Source: Paractinoplanes bogorensis | GTDB taxonomy: Bacteria > Actinomycetota > Actinomycetes > Mycobacteriales > Micromonosporaceae | Direction: 5' to 3' | Length of the DNA: 64,000 nucleotides | NCBI RefSeq assembly: GCF_018829635.1 | Contig: NZ_JAHKKG010000016.1 | Coordinates: 124,001-188,000, forward strand | Shown here: one piece after another, positions 26,087-35,080 of the stretch | How the letters are laid out: the number at the start of each line of letters is the position of its first letter | Position numbering within the stretch: the first letter of the stretch is position 1 | The notes under the pieces: model-generated | The model's database searches: none | Told to the model about the DNA's origin: nothing | Seen by the model: the letters and a program-made list of their open reading frames with translations, nothing else | Translations under genes and position numbers: made by a program

Positions 26087-26152
26087 CGTTCAAACGGTTG
26101 CCCGCGGCGTGGGCTGCGTCATAGTCTCGCATCGTTCAAACGATTGAGCGAT
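26087..26152 (+). promoter_or_regulatory. Promoter with two LacI-type operator copies
   Basis: TTGCCC (26098-26103) and CATAGT (26120-26125), spacer 16. One operator copy CGTTCAAACGGTTGC (26087-26101) overlaps the -35; the second, CGTTCAAACGATTGA (26133-26147), lies just after the -10. The same TCAAACGATTGA core occurs at 38052 and 45994. Confidence 0.7.
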
Positions 26153-26169
26153 CCGAGAGTGAGCACACC

Positions 26170-27498
26170 GTGGCCTTCGACCTTCTGACGCAGCTGGGCG
26201 GCGACGAGCCCATGGCCGCCGTCTTCTCGCAGGAGCGGGCCGTCGCCGACTGGCTGCGGGTCGAGGCCGAGCTCGGCCGGGCGCTGGCGGTGGCCGGGGT
26301 GATCGACGCGGCCACCGGCGAGCGCATCGCCCAGGCCTGCCGGGCCGACGTGATCGACCTGCCCCGGCTGTGGACCGAGTCGGCCAACGTGGGCTATCCG
26401 ATCTTTCCGCTCGTACGGATGATCTGCGCGGCGCTCGAAGACGGTGACGCGGCGTTCGTGCACTACGGCGCCACCACGCAGGACATCATGGACTGTGCCC
26501 TCGCCCTGCAGGTCCGCGACGCCGCGACCCGGTTGCTCGAGCTGACCGGTGTGGTCGGCGACGGCCTGGCCGGGCTGGTCGAGCAGCACGCCGGCACCGT
26601 GATGGCCGGCCGCACCCACGCCCAGCAGGCCGTGCCCACCACCTTCGGCGCCAAGATGGCCGTCTTCCTGGGCGAGATGACCCGGCACCGGGCCCGCCTC
26701 ACGCGGGCCCGCGACGCTGTCTCGGTCGTCTCCCTGTTCGGCGCCGGCGGCACCTCGGCCGCGCTCGGCGACGCCGCCGACGCCGTCCGCACCGACCTCG
26801 CAGCCCGGCTCGGCCTGGCCGACACCGCCGCGCCGTGGCACGTGGCCCGCGACCGGATAGGCGAGCTGACCCAGGCGGCCGCGCTCGCCGCGGCCACCGG
26901 CGTGCGGCTCGGTCGCGAGGTCGTCGACCTGTCCCGCACCGAGGTCGGCGAGATCGCCGAGGCCGACGGCATGTACCGGGGCGCCTCCTCGACCATGCCG
27001 CAGAAGGCCAACCCGATCTCGTCCGAGCTGGCCGTCGGATTCGGCGTGATGGCCGAGGCCAACGCGCAGGCCGTGCTGCGGGCCCTCGAGGCCGGCCACG
27101 AGCGCGCGGCCGGCGAGTGGCAGGTCGAGTGGCAGGCGGTGCCGGCCACGCTCACCGCCGCCGCCGGGGCCCTGCGCGCCGCGGCCGCCATCGCCCACGG
27201 CCTGCGGGTCTTCCCCGAGCGCATGGAGGCCAACCTCCGGCTCGACGGGGGCCGGCTGATGGCCGAGGCCTACATGATCGCCCTGGCCGCCACCCTCGGC
27301 CGGGACAAAGCACACGAGCTGGTGTACGGCGCGGTGCGCGACTCCCGATCCGAGGGGTCGTCGTTGCGTGACGCCGTACGCGCCAAGGTCGGGGACGTCA
27401 CCTGGTCCACGATCGCGGACACCCTTCCCGAGCCGTCCTCCTACGTCGGTTCCGCCCGCAAGATCTGCGACGCCGCCCTCACCGAGTGGCGCGCCTGA
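26170..27498 (+). CDS. Fumarase/aspartase superfamily lyase (PcaB/adenylosuccinate-lyase type)
   Basis: 442 residues, normal for the superfamily. The signature GASSTMPQKANPISSE (near 275-290) supplies the catalytic flexible loop; HYGATTQDIMD (near 97-107) and GRTHAQQAVPTTFG (near 150-165) are the other two conserved regions. Overall closest in feel to 3-carboxy-cis,cis-muconate cycloisomerase (PcaB) proteins. It heads the 26.2-31.2 kb unit with a CUT2 importer and has two LacI-type operators in its promoter, so the true substrate may be a sugar-derived acid rather than an aromatic intermediate. Confidence 0.85.
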   Translation: MAFDLLTQLGGDEPMAAVFSQERAVADWLRVEAELGRALAVAGVIDAATGERIAQACRADVIDLPRLWTESANVGYPIFPLVRMICAALEDGDAAFVHYGATTQDIMDCALALQVRDAATRLLELTGVVGDGLAGLVEQHAGTVMAGRTHAQQAVPTTFGAKMAVFLGEMTRHRARLTRARDAVSVVSLFGAGGTSAALGDAADAVRTDLAARLGLADTAAPWHVARDRIGELTQAAALAAATGVRLGREVVDLSRTEVGEIAEADGMYRGASSTMPQKANPISSELAVGFGVMAEANAQAVLRALEAGHERAAGEWQVEWQAVPATLTAAAGALRAAAAIAHGLRVFPERMEANLRLDGGRLMAEAYMIALAATLGRDKAHELVYGAVRDSRSEGSSLRDAVRAKVGDVTWSTIADTLPEPSSYVGSARKICDAALTEWRA

Positions 27499-27518
27499 CT
27501 TTTTCAAGGAGCACCCCG

Positions 27519-28511
27519 ATGCACTTCTCCCGGAGCCTGGCCGCCACCGCCGGCCTGAGCCTGTTGCTCGTCGGCGCCGCCGCCTGCGACACCGAGTCCC
27601 CGTCCGAGAGCACCCCGGCCGGCGCGTCCGCCCCGGCCAAGCAGCTCACCTTCGGCCTGGCCAACCAGCAGGAGTCGGTGACCTTCCCGGCCGCGCTGGC
27701 CAAGGGGGCCAAGGCCAAGGCCGACGAGCTCGGCATCAAGCTGGTCACCCTCGACTCCCAGGGCGACCAGCAGAAACAGGCCAGCCAGGTGCAGGACCTG
27801 ATCGCGCAGAAGGTCGACGGCATCATCCTGGTGCCGCTCGCCCCCGGGCCCGGCCAGGCGCTGGTCGACCAGGCGGCGAACGCGAACATCCCGGTCGGCA
27901 CGGCGCACGGTTACGTCGGCTCGGATCGGGACGTCTCCGACCCGTACGCGAAACTGAAGTTCATCGTGACCGAGAACGAGCAGGGCGCCGGTCAGACGGC
28001 CGGTGACCTGGCCGTCAAGGAGGTCAGCGGCGGCAAGGTGGCGGTGATCACCGGCGCTCCGGGCTTCGACGAGAACACCACGCGGGTCGAGAAGTTCAAG
28101 GCCGCGCTCGACGCCAAGGGCGGGTTCACGGTGGTCGCCACCCAGCCCGGCAACTGGACCAAGCAGGACGGTCAGTCCGCCTGCCAGAACATTCTGGCCG
28201 CCACGCCCGACCTGGCCCTGATCTACGCGATCAGCGACGACATGGCCGTCGGATGCGCCGCGGCCGTGAAGTCGGCCAACTCCCAGGCGAAGATCATCGG
28301 CGTCGGTGGCTCGGCGGCCGGCATCGCGGGCGTCAAGGACGGCACGCTGCTCGGCACGGTCTGCTACAAGCCGTACGACTCGGGCGAGATGGCCGTGCAG
28401 ATGCTGCACGACGCGGTCACCGGCAAGCTGACCGGCGCCCCCAAGACCACCTTCTACGACACCCCCGGCGTGACCAAGGCCAACGTCGACTCGTGCACGC
28501 CGCAATGGTGA
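27519..28511 (+). CDS. CUT2 sugar-binding lipoprotein
   Basis: 330 residues. Sec signal peptide MHFSRSLAATAGLSLLLVGAAAC with lipobox Cys23, then a type I periplasmic-binding fold (LTFGLANQQESVTFPAALAKGAK; VDGIILVPLAPGPGQALVDQA). ATG 27519 preceded by AAGGAG. Partner of the 28505 ATPase and 30013 permease. Confidence 0.92.
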   Translation: MHFSRSLAATAGLSLLLVGAAACDTESPSESTPAGASAPAKQLTFGLANQQESVTFPAALAKGAKAKADELGIKLVTLDSQGDQQKQASQVQDLIAQKVDGIILVPLAPGPGQALVDQAANANIPVGTAHGYVGSDRDVSDPYAKLKFIVTENEQGAGQTAGDLAVKEVSGGKVAVITGAPGFDENTTRVEKFKAALDAKGGFTVVATQPGNWTKQDGQSACQNILAATPDLALIYAISDDMAVGCAAAVKSANSQAKIIGVGGSAAGIAGVKDGTLLGTVCYKPYDSGEMAVQMLHDAVTGKLTGAPKTTFYDTPGVTKANVDSCTPQW

Positions 28512-30016
28512 CGACCGCTCCGGTTCTGGCCGTTCGTGACGTCGAAAAGACGTACACGAGCGGCACCCGGGCCCTGCGCGGCGTCTCGATGCGGGTGTTG
28601 CCGGGTACGGTCCACGGCCTGATCGGCGCCAACGGGGCCGGCAAGTCCACCCTGATCAAGATCCTGTCCGGCTGGCAGCAGGCGAGCGCGGGCACGGTCG
28701 AGTGGAAGGGCGCGGCCGTCGACTGGTCGCAACCCGGCCAGGCGCTCGAGGCCGGCATGGCCGCCGTGCATCAGCACACCCCGCTGGTCGACGCGATGAC
28801 CGTGGTGGAAAACGTGTTCCTCGGCCGGCGCGAGACGAAACGGTGGGACGCCGCCGCCCGCCGCGCCGAGCTGCTGGCGCTGTGCGAGCGGGTCGGCTAC
28901 GAACTCGACCCGGGCGAGCTGGTCTCCGAACTGTCGGTGGGCGCCCGGCAGATGGTCGCGATCCTGCAGGCGCTGGCCCGCGACCCGGCTGTGGTGCTGC
29001 TCGACGAGCCGACCGCGGCCCTGTCGCCGGCCGAGCGTGAGGTGCTGTTCCGCTCGGTGCGGCGGCTGCGCGACGCGGGGACGACGTTCGTCTACACGTC
29101 ACACTTCCTCGACGAGGTGATGGCGCTGACCGATCACCTGACCGTTCTGCGCGACGGGCTCGTGGTGGTCGACTCACCGACCGCCGACGTGACGGTGGAA
29201 AGCTTGGTCACCGCGATCGTCGGGAAGCGGCTGGCTCGTATGGAAGAGCAATCGCCGGCTGTGCGCTCCTTCGGCCCGCCCGTTTTGTCGGTCACGCAGC
29301 TCGCCTCGTCTGGACATTTCGGACCTATCGACCTGACTGTTCACCAGGGCGAGGTGGTCGGGCTGGCCGGGCTGCTCGGCAGCGGGCGAACCGAGCTGCT
29401 GTCGGCGATCTACCGGGCCGATCCGGCATGCACGGGCGAGGTGCGGGTCGATGATCATCCCGTACGTCATTCGCCCCGCGCGGCGGTCCAGGCCGGGCTC
29501 GCGCTCGTGCCCGAAGACCGCGCCCGCCAGGGGTTCGTGCGGGACTGGGAGATCTGGCGCAACATCTCCCTGCCCTACCTGAGCAGCATGTCGTGGCGGC
29601 GGTGGCTGCCGTCTTCGTCGCGCGAGCGCGCGCTGGCCGATCAGGCCGTCGGCGACCTCGGGATCGTGGCCGGGTCGGCCGACTCGCCGGTGGGGGAGCT
29701 GTCCGGCGGGAACGCGCAGAAGGTCGTGTTCGCCAAGTGGGTCTACGGGCCGGCCCGGGTGCTGCTGCTCGACGAGCCCTCGGCCGGCGTCGACGTGGGC
29801 GCCAAGGCCGACATCCTGCAGCTCGTCCGGCGGCTGGCCGACGACGGGCGCGGGGTCCTGATGGTCTCCAGCGAGTTCGAGGAACTGCTCACCGCCTGCG
29901 ACCGGATCCTGGTCATCCGGCGCGGCGGGATCGTGGCCGACCTGCGGGTCGCCGACACCGACCTGCACGAGGTCACGGCGTTCGCCAGTGGCCTGAAAGA
30001 GGGGCAACCAGCATGA
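28505..30016 (+). CDS. CUT2 sugar ABC importer, double ATP-binding protein
   Basis: 503 residues, two fused nucleotide-binding domains: Walker A GANGAGKST (41-49) and Walker B VVLLDEPTAALSP in the first; degenerate GLLGSGRTE, signature LSGGNAQKV and VLLLDEPSAGVD in the second. Overlaps the binding-protein gene by seven bases (GTG 28508 is an alternative) and the permease by four. Carries a CCCGTACG motif at 29459-29466. Confidence 0.92.
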   Translation: MVTTAPVLAVRDVEKTYTSGTRALRGVSMRVLPGTVHGLIGANGAGKSTLIKILSGWQQASAGTVEWKGAAVDWSQPGQALEAGMAAVHQHTPLVDAMTVVENVFLGRRETKRWDAAARRAELLALCERVGYELDPGELVSELSVGARQMVAILQALARDPAVVLLDEPTAALSPAEREVLFRSVRRLRDAGTTFVYTSHFLDEVMALTDHLTVLRDGLVVVDSPTADVTVESLVTAIVGKRLARMEEQSPAVRSFGPPVLSVTQLASSGHFGPIDLTVHQGEVVGLAGLLGSGRTELLSAIYRADPACTGEVRVDDHPVRHSPRAAVQAGLALVPEDRARQGFVRDWEIWRNISLPYLSSMSWRRWLPSSSRERALADQAVGDLGIVAGSADSPVGELSGGNAQKVVFAKWVYGPARVLLLDEPSAGVDVGAKADILQLVRRLADDGRGVLMVSSEFEELLTACDRILVIRRGGIVADLRVADTDLHEVTAFASGLKEGQPA

Positions 30017-31209
30017 ACAGTTCGTGGCGGCGCTCGCTGGCGCCCCGGGCGGCCGGAGTCGTGTACGCGCTCATCGCGCTCGTCGCGATCCTCACCATCA
30101 CGTCGGCCGTGCAGGGCCGCCCGAGCTATCTGAGCAGCGTCAACCTCAGCAACATCCTGGACCAGTCGGCACTCATCGCGATCCTGGCCATCTTCATGAC
30201 CGTGGTGCTGATCAGCGGCAACTTCGACCTGTCGGTGGCGTCCACGGCGGCGCTGGCGGGCACGGTGGCGTTGAAGACGATCGACTCGTACGGGCCGGTG
30301 GTCGCGCTGCTGGCCGCCCTCATCACCGGGGCGCTGGTCGGCCTGGTCAACGCGGTGCTGGTGCAGAAGCTCGGGGTCAACGCCTTCATCGTGACGCTGG
30401 GAACGCTGACCGCCGTTCGTGGAGTCGTGCAGGCGATCCTCGACGGCCAGAGCATCACCGCGACCGACACGACCCTGCTCGATATCGCGACGGCCCGCTG
30501 GACCCTGCCTCTCTGGGCGGCCATCGCTGTCGGCGCGCTCCTGATCGCCGGCGCTTTCGTTCTTGTCCGGCGCGGATCCTCGGTCGTGTCGACGGCCGGC
30601 CTGTGGTTCGCCGGCCTGGCCCTGATCCTGCTGGCCGTGTTCCGCCCGCTGATGCTCACCCAGACCGCACCCGTCTGGATCATGCTGGTGCTCGCCGTGG
30701 TCACGGCCCTGGTGCTGCGCTTCACGGTGGTCGGCCGCAACCTGTACGCCGTGGGCGGCAACCCCGAGGCGGCCCGCCTGTCCGGCATCGCCGTCGACCG
30801 CTACAAGATGGTGGCCTTCGTGGTCAACGGCACCGTGGCCGCCATGGTCGGGGTGCTCTACGCGGGCCGCTTCAACTCGGTCGACCCCACCGTCCTGACC
30901 GGCGGCGAGCTGACCGTCATCGCGGCCGCGGTGCTGGGCGGCACCTCCCTGTTCGGCGGTTCCGGCTACGTCGCCAAGTCGGTCGTCGGCACGCTGATCC
31001 TGTTCACGCTGAGCAACGGTTTCAACGTGCTGAACATCGGCTCCAACTACCAGAACGTCGTCCAGGGCACCGTCCTGGTGGCGGCGGCTTCGCTCTACAC
31101 CGCCACCAGCACACGCGAGCGTCGCCGTTTCCGCTTGGCGCTGCGCCGCAACAAGGGTGAGCCCCCCGAATCCGCAAAGCCCGAGCAGAAAGTCCTCGTC
31201 GAACACTGA
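30013..31209 (+). CDS. CUT2 sugar ABC importer permease
   Basis: 398 residues with about ten hydrophobic segments. Hallmarks VVLISGNFDLSVAS, NAFIVTLGTLTAVRGV, VGGNPEAARLSGIAV and VLGGTSLFGGSG. An insertion of about 60 residues (WTLPLWAAIAVGALLIAGAFVLVRRGSSV...) adds two helices compared with the 13273 permease, as in XylH-type proteins. ATG overlaps the ATPase stop. A charged tail follows. Confidence 0.92.
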   Translation: MNSSWRRSLAPRAAGVVYALIALVAILTITSAVQGRPSYLSSVNLSNILDQSALIAILAIFMTVVLISGNFDLSVASTAALAGTVALKTIDSYGPVVALLAALITGALVGLVNAVLVQKLGVNAFIVTLGTLTAVRGVVQAILDGQSITATDTTLLDIATARWTLPLWAAIAVGALLIAGAFVLVRRGSSVVSTAGLWFAGLALILLAVFRPLMLTQTAPVWIMLVLAVVTALVLRFTVVGRNLYAVGGNPEAARLSGIAVDRYKMVAFVVNGTVAAMVGVLYAGRFNSVDPTVLTGGELTVIAAAVLGGTSLFGGSGYVAKSVVGTLILFTLSNGFNVLNIGSNYQNVVQGTVLVAAASLYTATSTRERRRFRLALRRNKGEPPESAKPEQKVLVEH

Positions 31210-31211
31210 CG

Positions 31212-31508
31212 CCAGCCGCCAATGTCGCCGAGGCTGAGGGTTCGGTCGCCACCGTCGCGCAAGCAGGACGTCCGAAAGCAGCGGACGGTGAGCTGGGACT
31301 GCACCGTGAGGGCGACAGTATCGTCCGCAACGGCCAGAAGATCCTGATGAGCCGCGAGAACGTCCTGGCTGTCGCGGAGAAGTACGGCCTGGATATGGAC
31401 GGCGTCCGGTTCTCGCTGGACAAGAACCGCCGAGGCTCAGGTCCGGGGCGTGAGTTCTATGAAGCGCGTTGGTGGCAGACCCACAAGCACCTGCTTGAGG
31501 CGGAGTGA
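31212..31508 (+). pseudogene. Polymorphic-toxin C-terminal remnant without start codon
   Basis: About 98 codons read through to TGA 31506-31508: ...GELGLHREGDSIVRNGQKILMSRENVLAVAEKYGLDMDG... RFSLDKNRRG ...REFYEARWWQTHKHLLEAE. Codon use is gene-like and GC lower than neighbours, but no ATG or GTG starts the frame before the internal Met near the middle. The next gene begins inside its stop codon, as toxin and immunity genes do. I think it is the tail of a toxin whose N-terminal part was lost. Not recognised as a specific toxin family. Confidence 0.45.
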
Positions 31509-31828
31509 AGGACATGCCTGACGTGACAGAAGCTCAGCGCCGGTGGGAGGCGTGGTTCGACGTTTTCACGAAGATTCGCGACGCTTGGCCGGAAGAGGTC
31601 TCGGTGGCTTGCCCGGACGGTGACGGTGGGCGAATGACCATCACCTACACCGGTGATCCGGAGAGCCGGATCGGCTTCGCGACCCTGTGGTGCGACGTGG
31701 GACTTGACGGCATTTTCCTGTCCCGGGTCGGCATTCCGGAAGGCGCCGAGATGCTGTCGTTCGACTCGACGACGGAGGAGCGGGCGGCCGTCCTCCCGAA
31801 CGTCAGGCTCATCCCGCCCGCTGAATAG
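31505..31828 (+). CDS. Small acidic protein, probable immunity protein
   Basis: 107 residues, acidic and alpha/beta (RRWEAWFDVFTKIRDAWPEEVSVACPDGDGGRMTITYTGDPESRIGFATLWC...GIFLSRVGIPEGAEML). GTG 31505 overlaps the preceding stop (GTGA); ATG 31514 is an alternative with a better ribosome-binding site. I do not recognise the family. Position behind a toxin-like tail suggests immunity. Confidence 0.6.
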   Translation: MKDMPDVTEAQRRWEAWFDVFTKIRDAWPEEVSVACPDGDGGRMTITYTGDPESRIGFATLWCDVGLDGIFLSRVGIPEGAEMLSFDSTTEERAAVLPNVRLIPPAE

Positions 31829-31910
31829 AGCGCAGCGGTTTCTGTTATCGGCGGTGACGGGGGACGTCTCCCTGTCCGGTGGTCAAGACCGGACTCGTGA
31901 GGAGAAACCC

Positions 31911-33113
31911 GTGACGAACCCGACGACCGGCCCGACGCGTCATCGGCGGCGGTCGACGCGAGCCGTGACGATCGCCTGTGCCGGGGTGGCCGTCGTGGCG
32001 GTAGCCGTGTCAGTGGCGGCCGTCTCGCTCGCGGGCAGTCGATCCGAATCCAAGGCCGGCGCCGCGTCGCCTGTCGCCGCGACCGCCACCACAGGTGCGC
32101 CGGCCACGGCGACGACAGCGGCGGCCTCGCCATCGGCCTCAGCCGGCAAGCCGTCTTCGGCCGCCCCGTCCAGCGCTCCGAGCGCCTCGAAAGCACCCGC
32201 CGCCGGCTCCGGTGCGCCGGCGCCCAAGGGTGGCTGGATCTTCGTCGACCAGGCGGCCTATCAGAAGCAGGTCGACGCCTACAAAGCGCGCAAGACCGAC
32301 CCCGTCCCGTCCGGCGTGGGAAACCTGCCGGAGTTCCGGGCCGACTGCAAGTACAGCCACCGCCGCGCCGACGACCCGATCGTCTTCCCCGGTCTGCCGG
32401 GGGCGTCGCACATGCACTCGTTCGTCGGCAACAAGGCGGTGGACGCCGACACCACCGCCGGTGATCTGATGAAGTTCACCGCGAGCACCTGCAAGCCCGT
32501 GGTCGACCACTCGGCGTACTGGGTGCCGACGCTCTACGAGGCGGGCAGCAACAAGCCCGTGGAGACGACCGGGTTCCGGGTCTACTACCGGTCGCTGCGG
32601 CAGAAGTCGGACGACATCAAGCCGATGCCCAACGGCCTGCGGATGATCGCCGGCGACGCCAAGAAGAAGGTGCCGACGCCGCGCGGCGCTCAGGGTCAGT
32701 TCTACTGCGCCTTCTACGGCCCGGGCGACCTCGACGGCATCGCCCGCAGCGAGAACGGCAACTGGCCGATCTGCGGCGAACCGGCCACCTTCCATTTCAT
32801 GCTGCAGTTCCCGGACTGCTGGGACGGCAAGCACCTGGACAGCCCCAACCACAAGGACCACATCGCGTACGGAAATGAGAACGGCTGCCCGTCGAGCCAT
32901 CCCGTACGCATCCCCGCCATCACGTTCGACATCCAGTACGGCGCGAAGGGCACCAAGGCGGGCTACTACCTGTCCTCCGACCCGCAGGGAAAGAGCGCGT
33001 CCTCGTTCCACGGCGACGCCTTCGTGATGTGGGACCCGGACGCCATGAACAAGCGGGTCAAGAACTGCGTCCTCCAGCGCAAGACCTGCGACAACGACGG
33101 CTACTACCGCTGA
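31911..33113 (+). CDS. Secreted or membrane-anchored DUF1996 protein
   Basis: 400 residues. Basic N-terminus then a hydrophobic segment (VTIACAGVAVVAVAVSVAAVSLA) acting as signal peptide or anchor, a low-complexity Ala/Ser/Thr/Pro stretch (40-105), and a DUF1996 domain: FRADCKYSHRRADDPIVFPGLPGASHMHSFVGN, ...HSAYWVPTLYEAG, ...FHFMLQFPDCWDGKHLDSPNHKDHIAY. Several Cys and His are conserved in the family; the function is unknown, though the domain occurs in extracellular carbohydrate-associated proteins. GTG has GAGGAG upstream. Confidence 0.88.
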   Translation: MTNPTTGPTRHRRRSTRAVTIACAGVAVVAVAVSVAAVSLAGSRSESKAGAASPVAATATTGAPATATTAAASPSASAGKPSSAAPSSAPSASKAPAAGSGAPAPKGGWIFVDQAAYQKQVDAYKARKTDPVPSGVGNLPEFRADCKYSHRRADDPIVFPGLPGASHMHSFVGNKAVDADTTAGDLMKFTASTCKPVVDHSAYWVPTLYEAGSNKPVETTGFRVYYRSLRQKSDDIKPMPNGLRMIAGDAKKKVPTPRGAQGQFYCAFYGPGDLDGIARSENGNWPICGEPATFHFMLQFPDCWDGKHLDSPNHKDHIAYGNENGCPSSHPVRIPAITFDIQYGAKGTKAGYYLSSDPQGKSASSFHGDAFVMWDPDAMNKRVKNCVLQRKTCDNDGYYR

Positions 33114-33199
33114 GGTGTTGCGGGCGGCCGATATGGTCGCTGATGGTGTGCCGGGAAGCCTGGTCGGCGTGATGATTCGCCGTCGGCCGGAGGTCCGCC

Positions 33200-34117
33200 A
33201 TGATCGTCCAGATTCTGCTCGCCGCGGCCGGTCTCGTCCTGCTGACCGTGGCGGCCGACCACCTCGTGCTCGGGTCGTCGCGGCTGGGCCGCCGGTTGCG
33301 GATCAGCCCGGTGGTGATCGGCGTCGTCATCATCGGGCTCGGCACGTCGATGCCCGAGTTCCTGGTGTCCGGGCTGGCCGCGGCCCGCGGTGAGGTCGGG
33401 CTGGCGGTCGGCAACATCGTCGGGTCGAACATCCTCAACCTCAGCCTGCTCCTCGGCATCGCCGCGGTCATCGCCCCGGTTCCGGTCGCGGCGTCGGTGA
33501 TCCGGCGCGAGGTGCCGCTGGCCGTCACCGGAGTGGTGCTGTTCGGTCTGCTCGCCCTGGCCGGTCTCGGTGTCGGCAGCGCGGTGGTGCTGACCGTGGC
33601 CTGCGCCGCCGCGCTGTGGCTGCTGATCCGCTGGGCCCGGACCACGGCGCCCGAGGTCGAAACGGCGGAGCCGACCGGATCGTGGCGGACCGATTCGGTT
33701 CGTACGGTGCTCGGCCTGGCCGGGGTGCTGGCCGGCGCGCAGATGCTGGTCGTCGGCGCCTCCGCGACGGCGACCATGCTCGGGGTGTCGCCGACCGTCA
33801 TCGGGTTCACGCTGGTCGCGATCGGCACCTCATTGCCCGAGCTCGTCACGACCGTGCAGGCCCAGCGCCGTGGCGAGTCCGGCCTGGTGGTCGGCAACCT
33901 GTTCGGCAGCAACCTGTTCAACAGCCTGGCCGGCGGCGCGGTGATCGGGTTCGCCGACAGCGGCCGCCCGGCGCACGGCGCGCTCGCACTCGTCGTCGTC
34001 ATGGTCGCGGGTGCGCTGCTGGCCGGCGGGCTGCTGCTCCGCGGTGGACGCCTGACCCGCGGGCACGGCGTCCTGCTCGGCCTGGCCTACGTGGCCGTCA
34101 TCCCGCTGCTGCTCTAG
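33200..34117 (+). CDS. Sodium/calcium exchanger family protein (YrbG type)
   Basis: 305 residues, about ten hydrophobic segments in two inverted halves. The two alpha repeats are visible: GLGTSMPEFLVSGLAAARGEVGLAVGNIVGSNILN and AIGTSLPELVTTVQAQRRGESGLVVGNLFGSNLFN. Each carries the ion-coordinating GTS-x-PE and GN-x2-GSN motifs. Predicted cation/H or Na antiporter. Confidence 0.92.
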   Translation: MIVQILLAAAGLVLLTVAADHLVLGSSRLGRRLRISPVVIGVVIIGLGTSMPEFLVSGLAAARGEVGLAVGNIVGSNILNLSLLLGIAAVIAPVPVAASVIRREVPLAVTGVVLFGLLALAGLGVGSAVVLTVACAAALWLLIRWARTTAPEVETAEPTGSWRTDSVRTVLGLAGVLAGAQMLVVGASATATMLGVSPTVIGFTLVAIGTSLPELVTTVQAQRRGESGLVVGNLFGSNLFNSLAGGAVIGFADSGRPAHGALALVVVMVAGALLAGGLLLRGGRLTRGHGVLLGLAYVAVIPLLL

Positions 34118-35010
34118 ACCGGGAAAGTGCCGTAGCGCCACTGGAACTGCCGGCCCGCCGACCAATGGTCGAGGACGGCGCGTTGCAGGGCGGTGCGGCG
34201 GGGGAGCTGGTCGAGGGGCGTCGACAACGTGCGGAACACGAATCGCTTCACCTCGACATCGGCGTCCAGCCCCACCGGTTCCTCGTACGGGGAAAGGGTG
34301 AAACGCTCCTGAAAGCGCACGATGTTGGACTCGGCCGGCAGGTATTCCCGTAATTGCGGGTCGAGCAGCCACGAGCCGCACGAGAACTCGGTGTAGCGCT
34401 CCTCGGGGAAGTGACGCGGGAAGAACTCGCGAGCCTGGTCGAGCGATTCCTGCACCGATAACGGGCTGAGCGGGCCCGACTCCGGGATGTGCAGGCCGAT
34501 CGTCTCGCCGCGCTGGTGTTGCAGGCGGCCCAGTTCGTAGAGGCCACCGCGCACGTGCAGGGTCAGCCAGGCCTGCATGATCGGCCAGCCTTCGCCGTTC
34601 ATGCGCCGGTCGACGGCGAGATTACGACCGAAATCGGCGAGCGTCGCCCATGAGACCGCGTCGGGGATCTCGCGCTCGCGGTGATAGGCGCGGACCACGT
34701 CGACCAGCGCGAGATAGCCGTACGCGAAATAACGCCCCACCGAAGGGCCGGGGGCGAGCCATTCGTGACCGCCGAGGTCGGCCCGCACCAGGGCGATCGA
34801 GCGGTCGAGCAGCCAGTGCAGCTCGGGTGTCCACGCGGGGGAGGGCCAGCCGGCGCGGAGGGAGGCGGCGTCGTCAGGCCGGACGGCAAGCCCGTCCAGC
34901 AGATCAGCCGAGGGCAGGGGCGCCGAGGGGAGGTCGCCCGCGAGACGGTGAACACGGTCGATTTCTTCGAACGGCACCCCGAGACGGGACGCGACGGCCT
35001 CCAAGTCCAC
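34114..35010 (-). CDS. Acyltransferase-domain-like protein of unknown function
   Basis: 298 residues, soluble. Contains LHWLLDRSIALVRADLGG, SWATLADFGRNLAVDRRMNGEGWPIMQAWLTLHVRGGLYELGRLQHQR, and IGLHIPESGPLSPLSVQESLDQAREFFPRHFPEERYTEFSCGSWLLDPQL. The last part resembles actinobacterial proteins labelled acyltransferase-domain (DUF5596-like). Start at GTG 35010 (MDLEAVASRLGV), with GGTAGGG upstream; a start at 35058 would add residues unlike the family. Overlaps the exchanger gene tail to tail by four bases. Confidence 0.7.
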   Translation of the reverse strand: MDLEAVASRLGVPFEEIDRVHRLAGDLPSAPLPSADLLDGLAVRPDDAASLRAGWPSPAWTPELHWLLDRSIALVRADLGGHEWLAPGPSVGRYFAYGYLALVDVVRAYHREREIPDAVSWATLADFGRNLAVDRRMNGEGWPIMQAWLTLHVRGGLYELGRLQHQRGETIGLHIPESGPLSPLSVQESLDQAREFFPRHFPEERYTEFSCGSWLLDPQLREYLPAESNIVRFQERFTLSPYEEPVGLDADVEVKRFVFRTLSTPLDQLPRRTALQRAVLDHWSAGRQFQWRYGTFPV

Positions 35011-35080
35011 GCGGACGACCCTACCTTGGCAACCCTTCGGGGGAGATTCACTCCACAAAAGACCCGTTAGGGTCGGGCGC

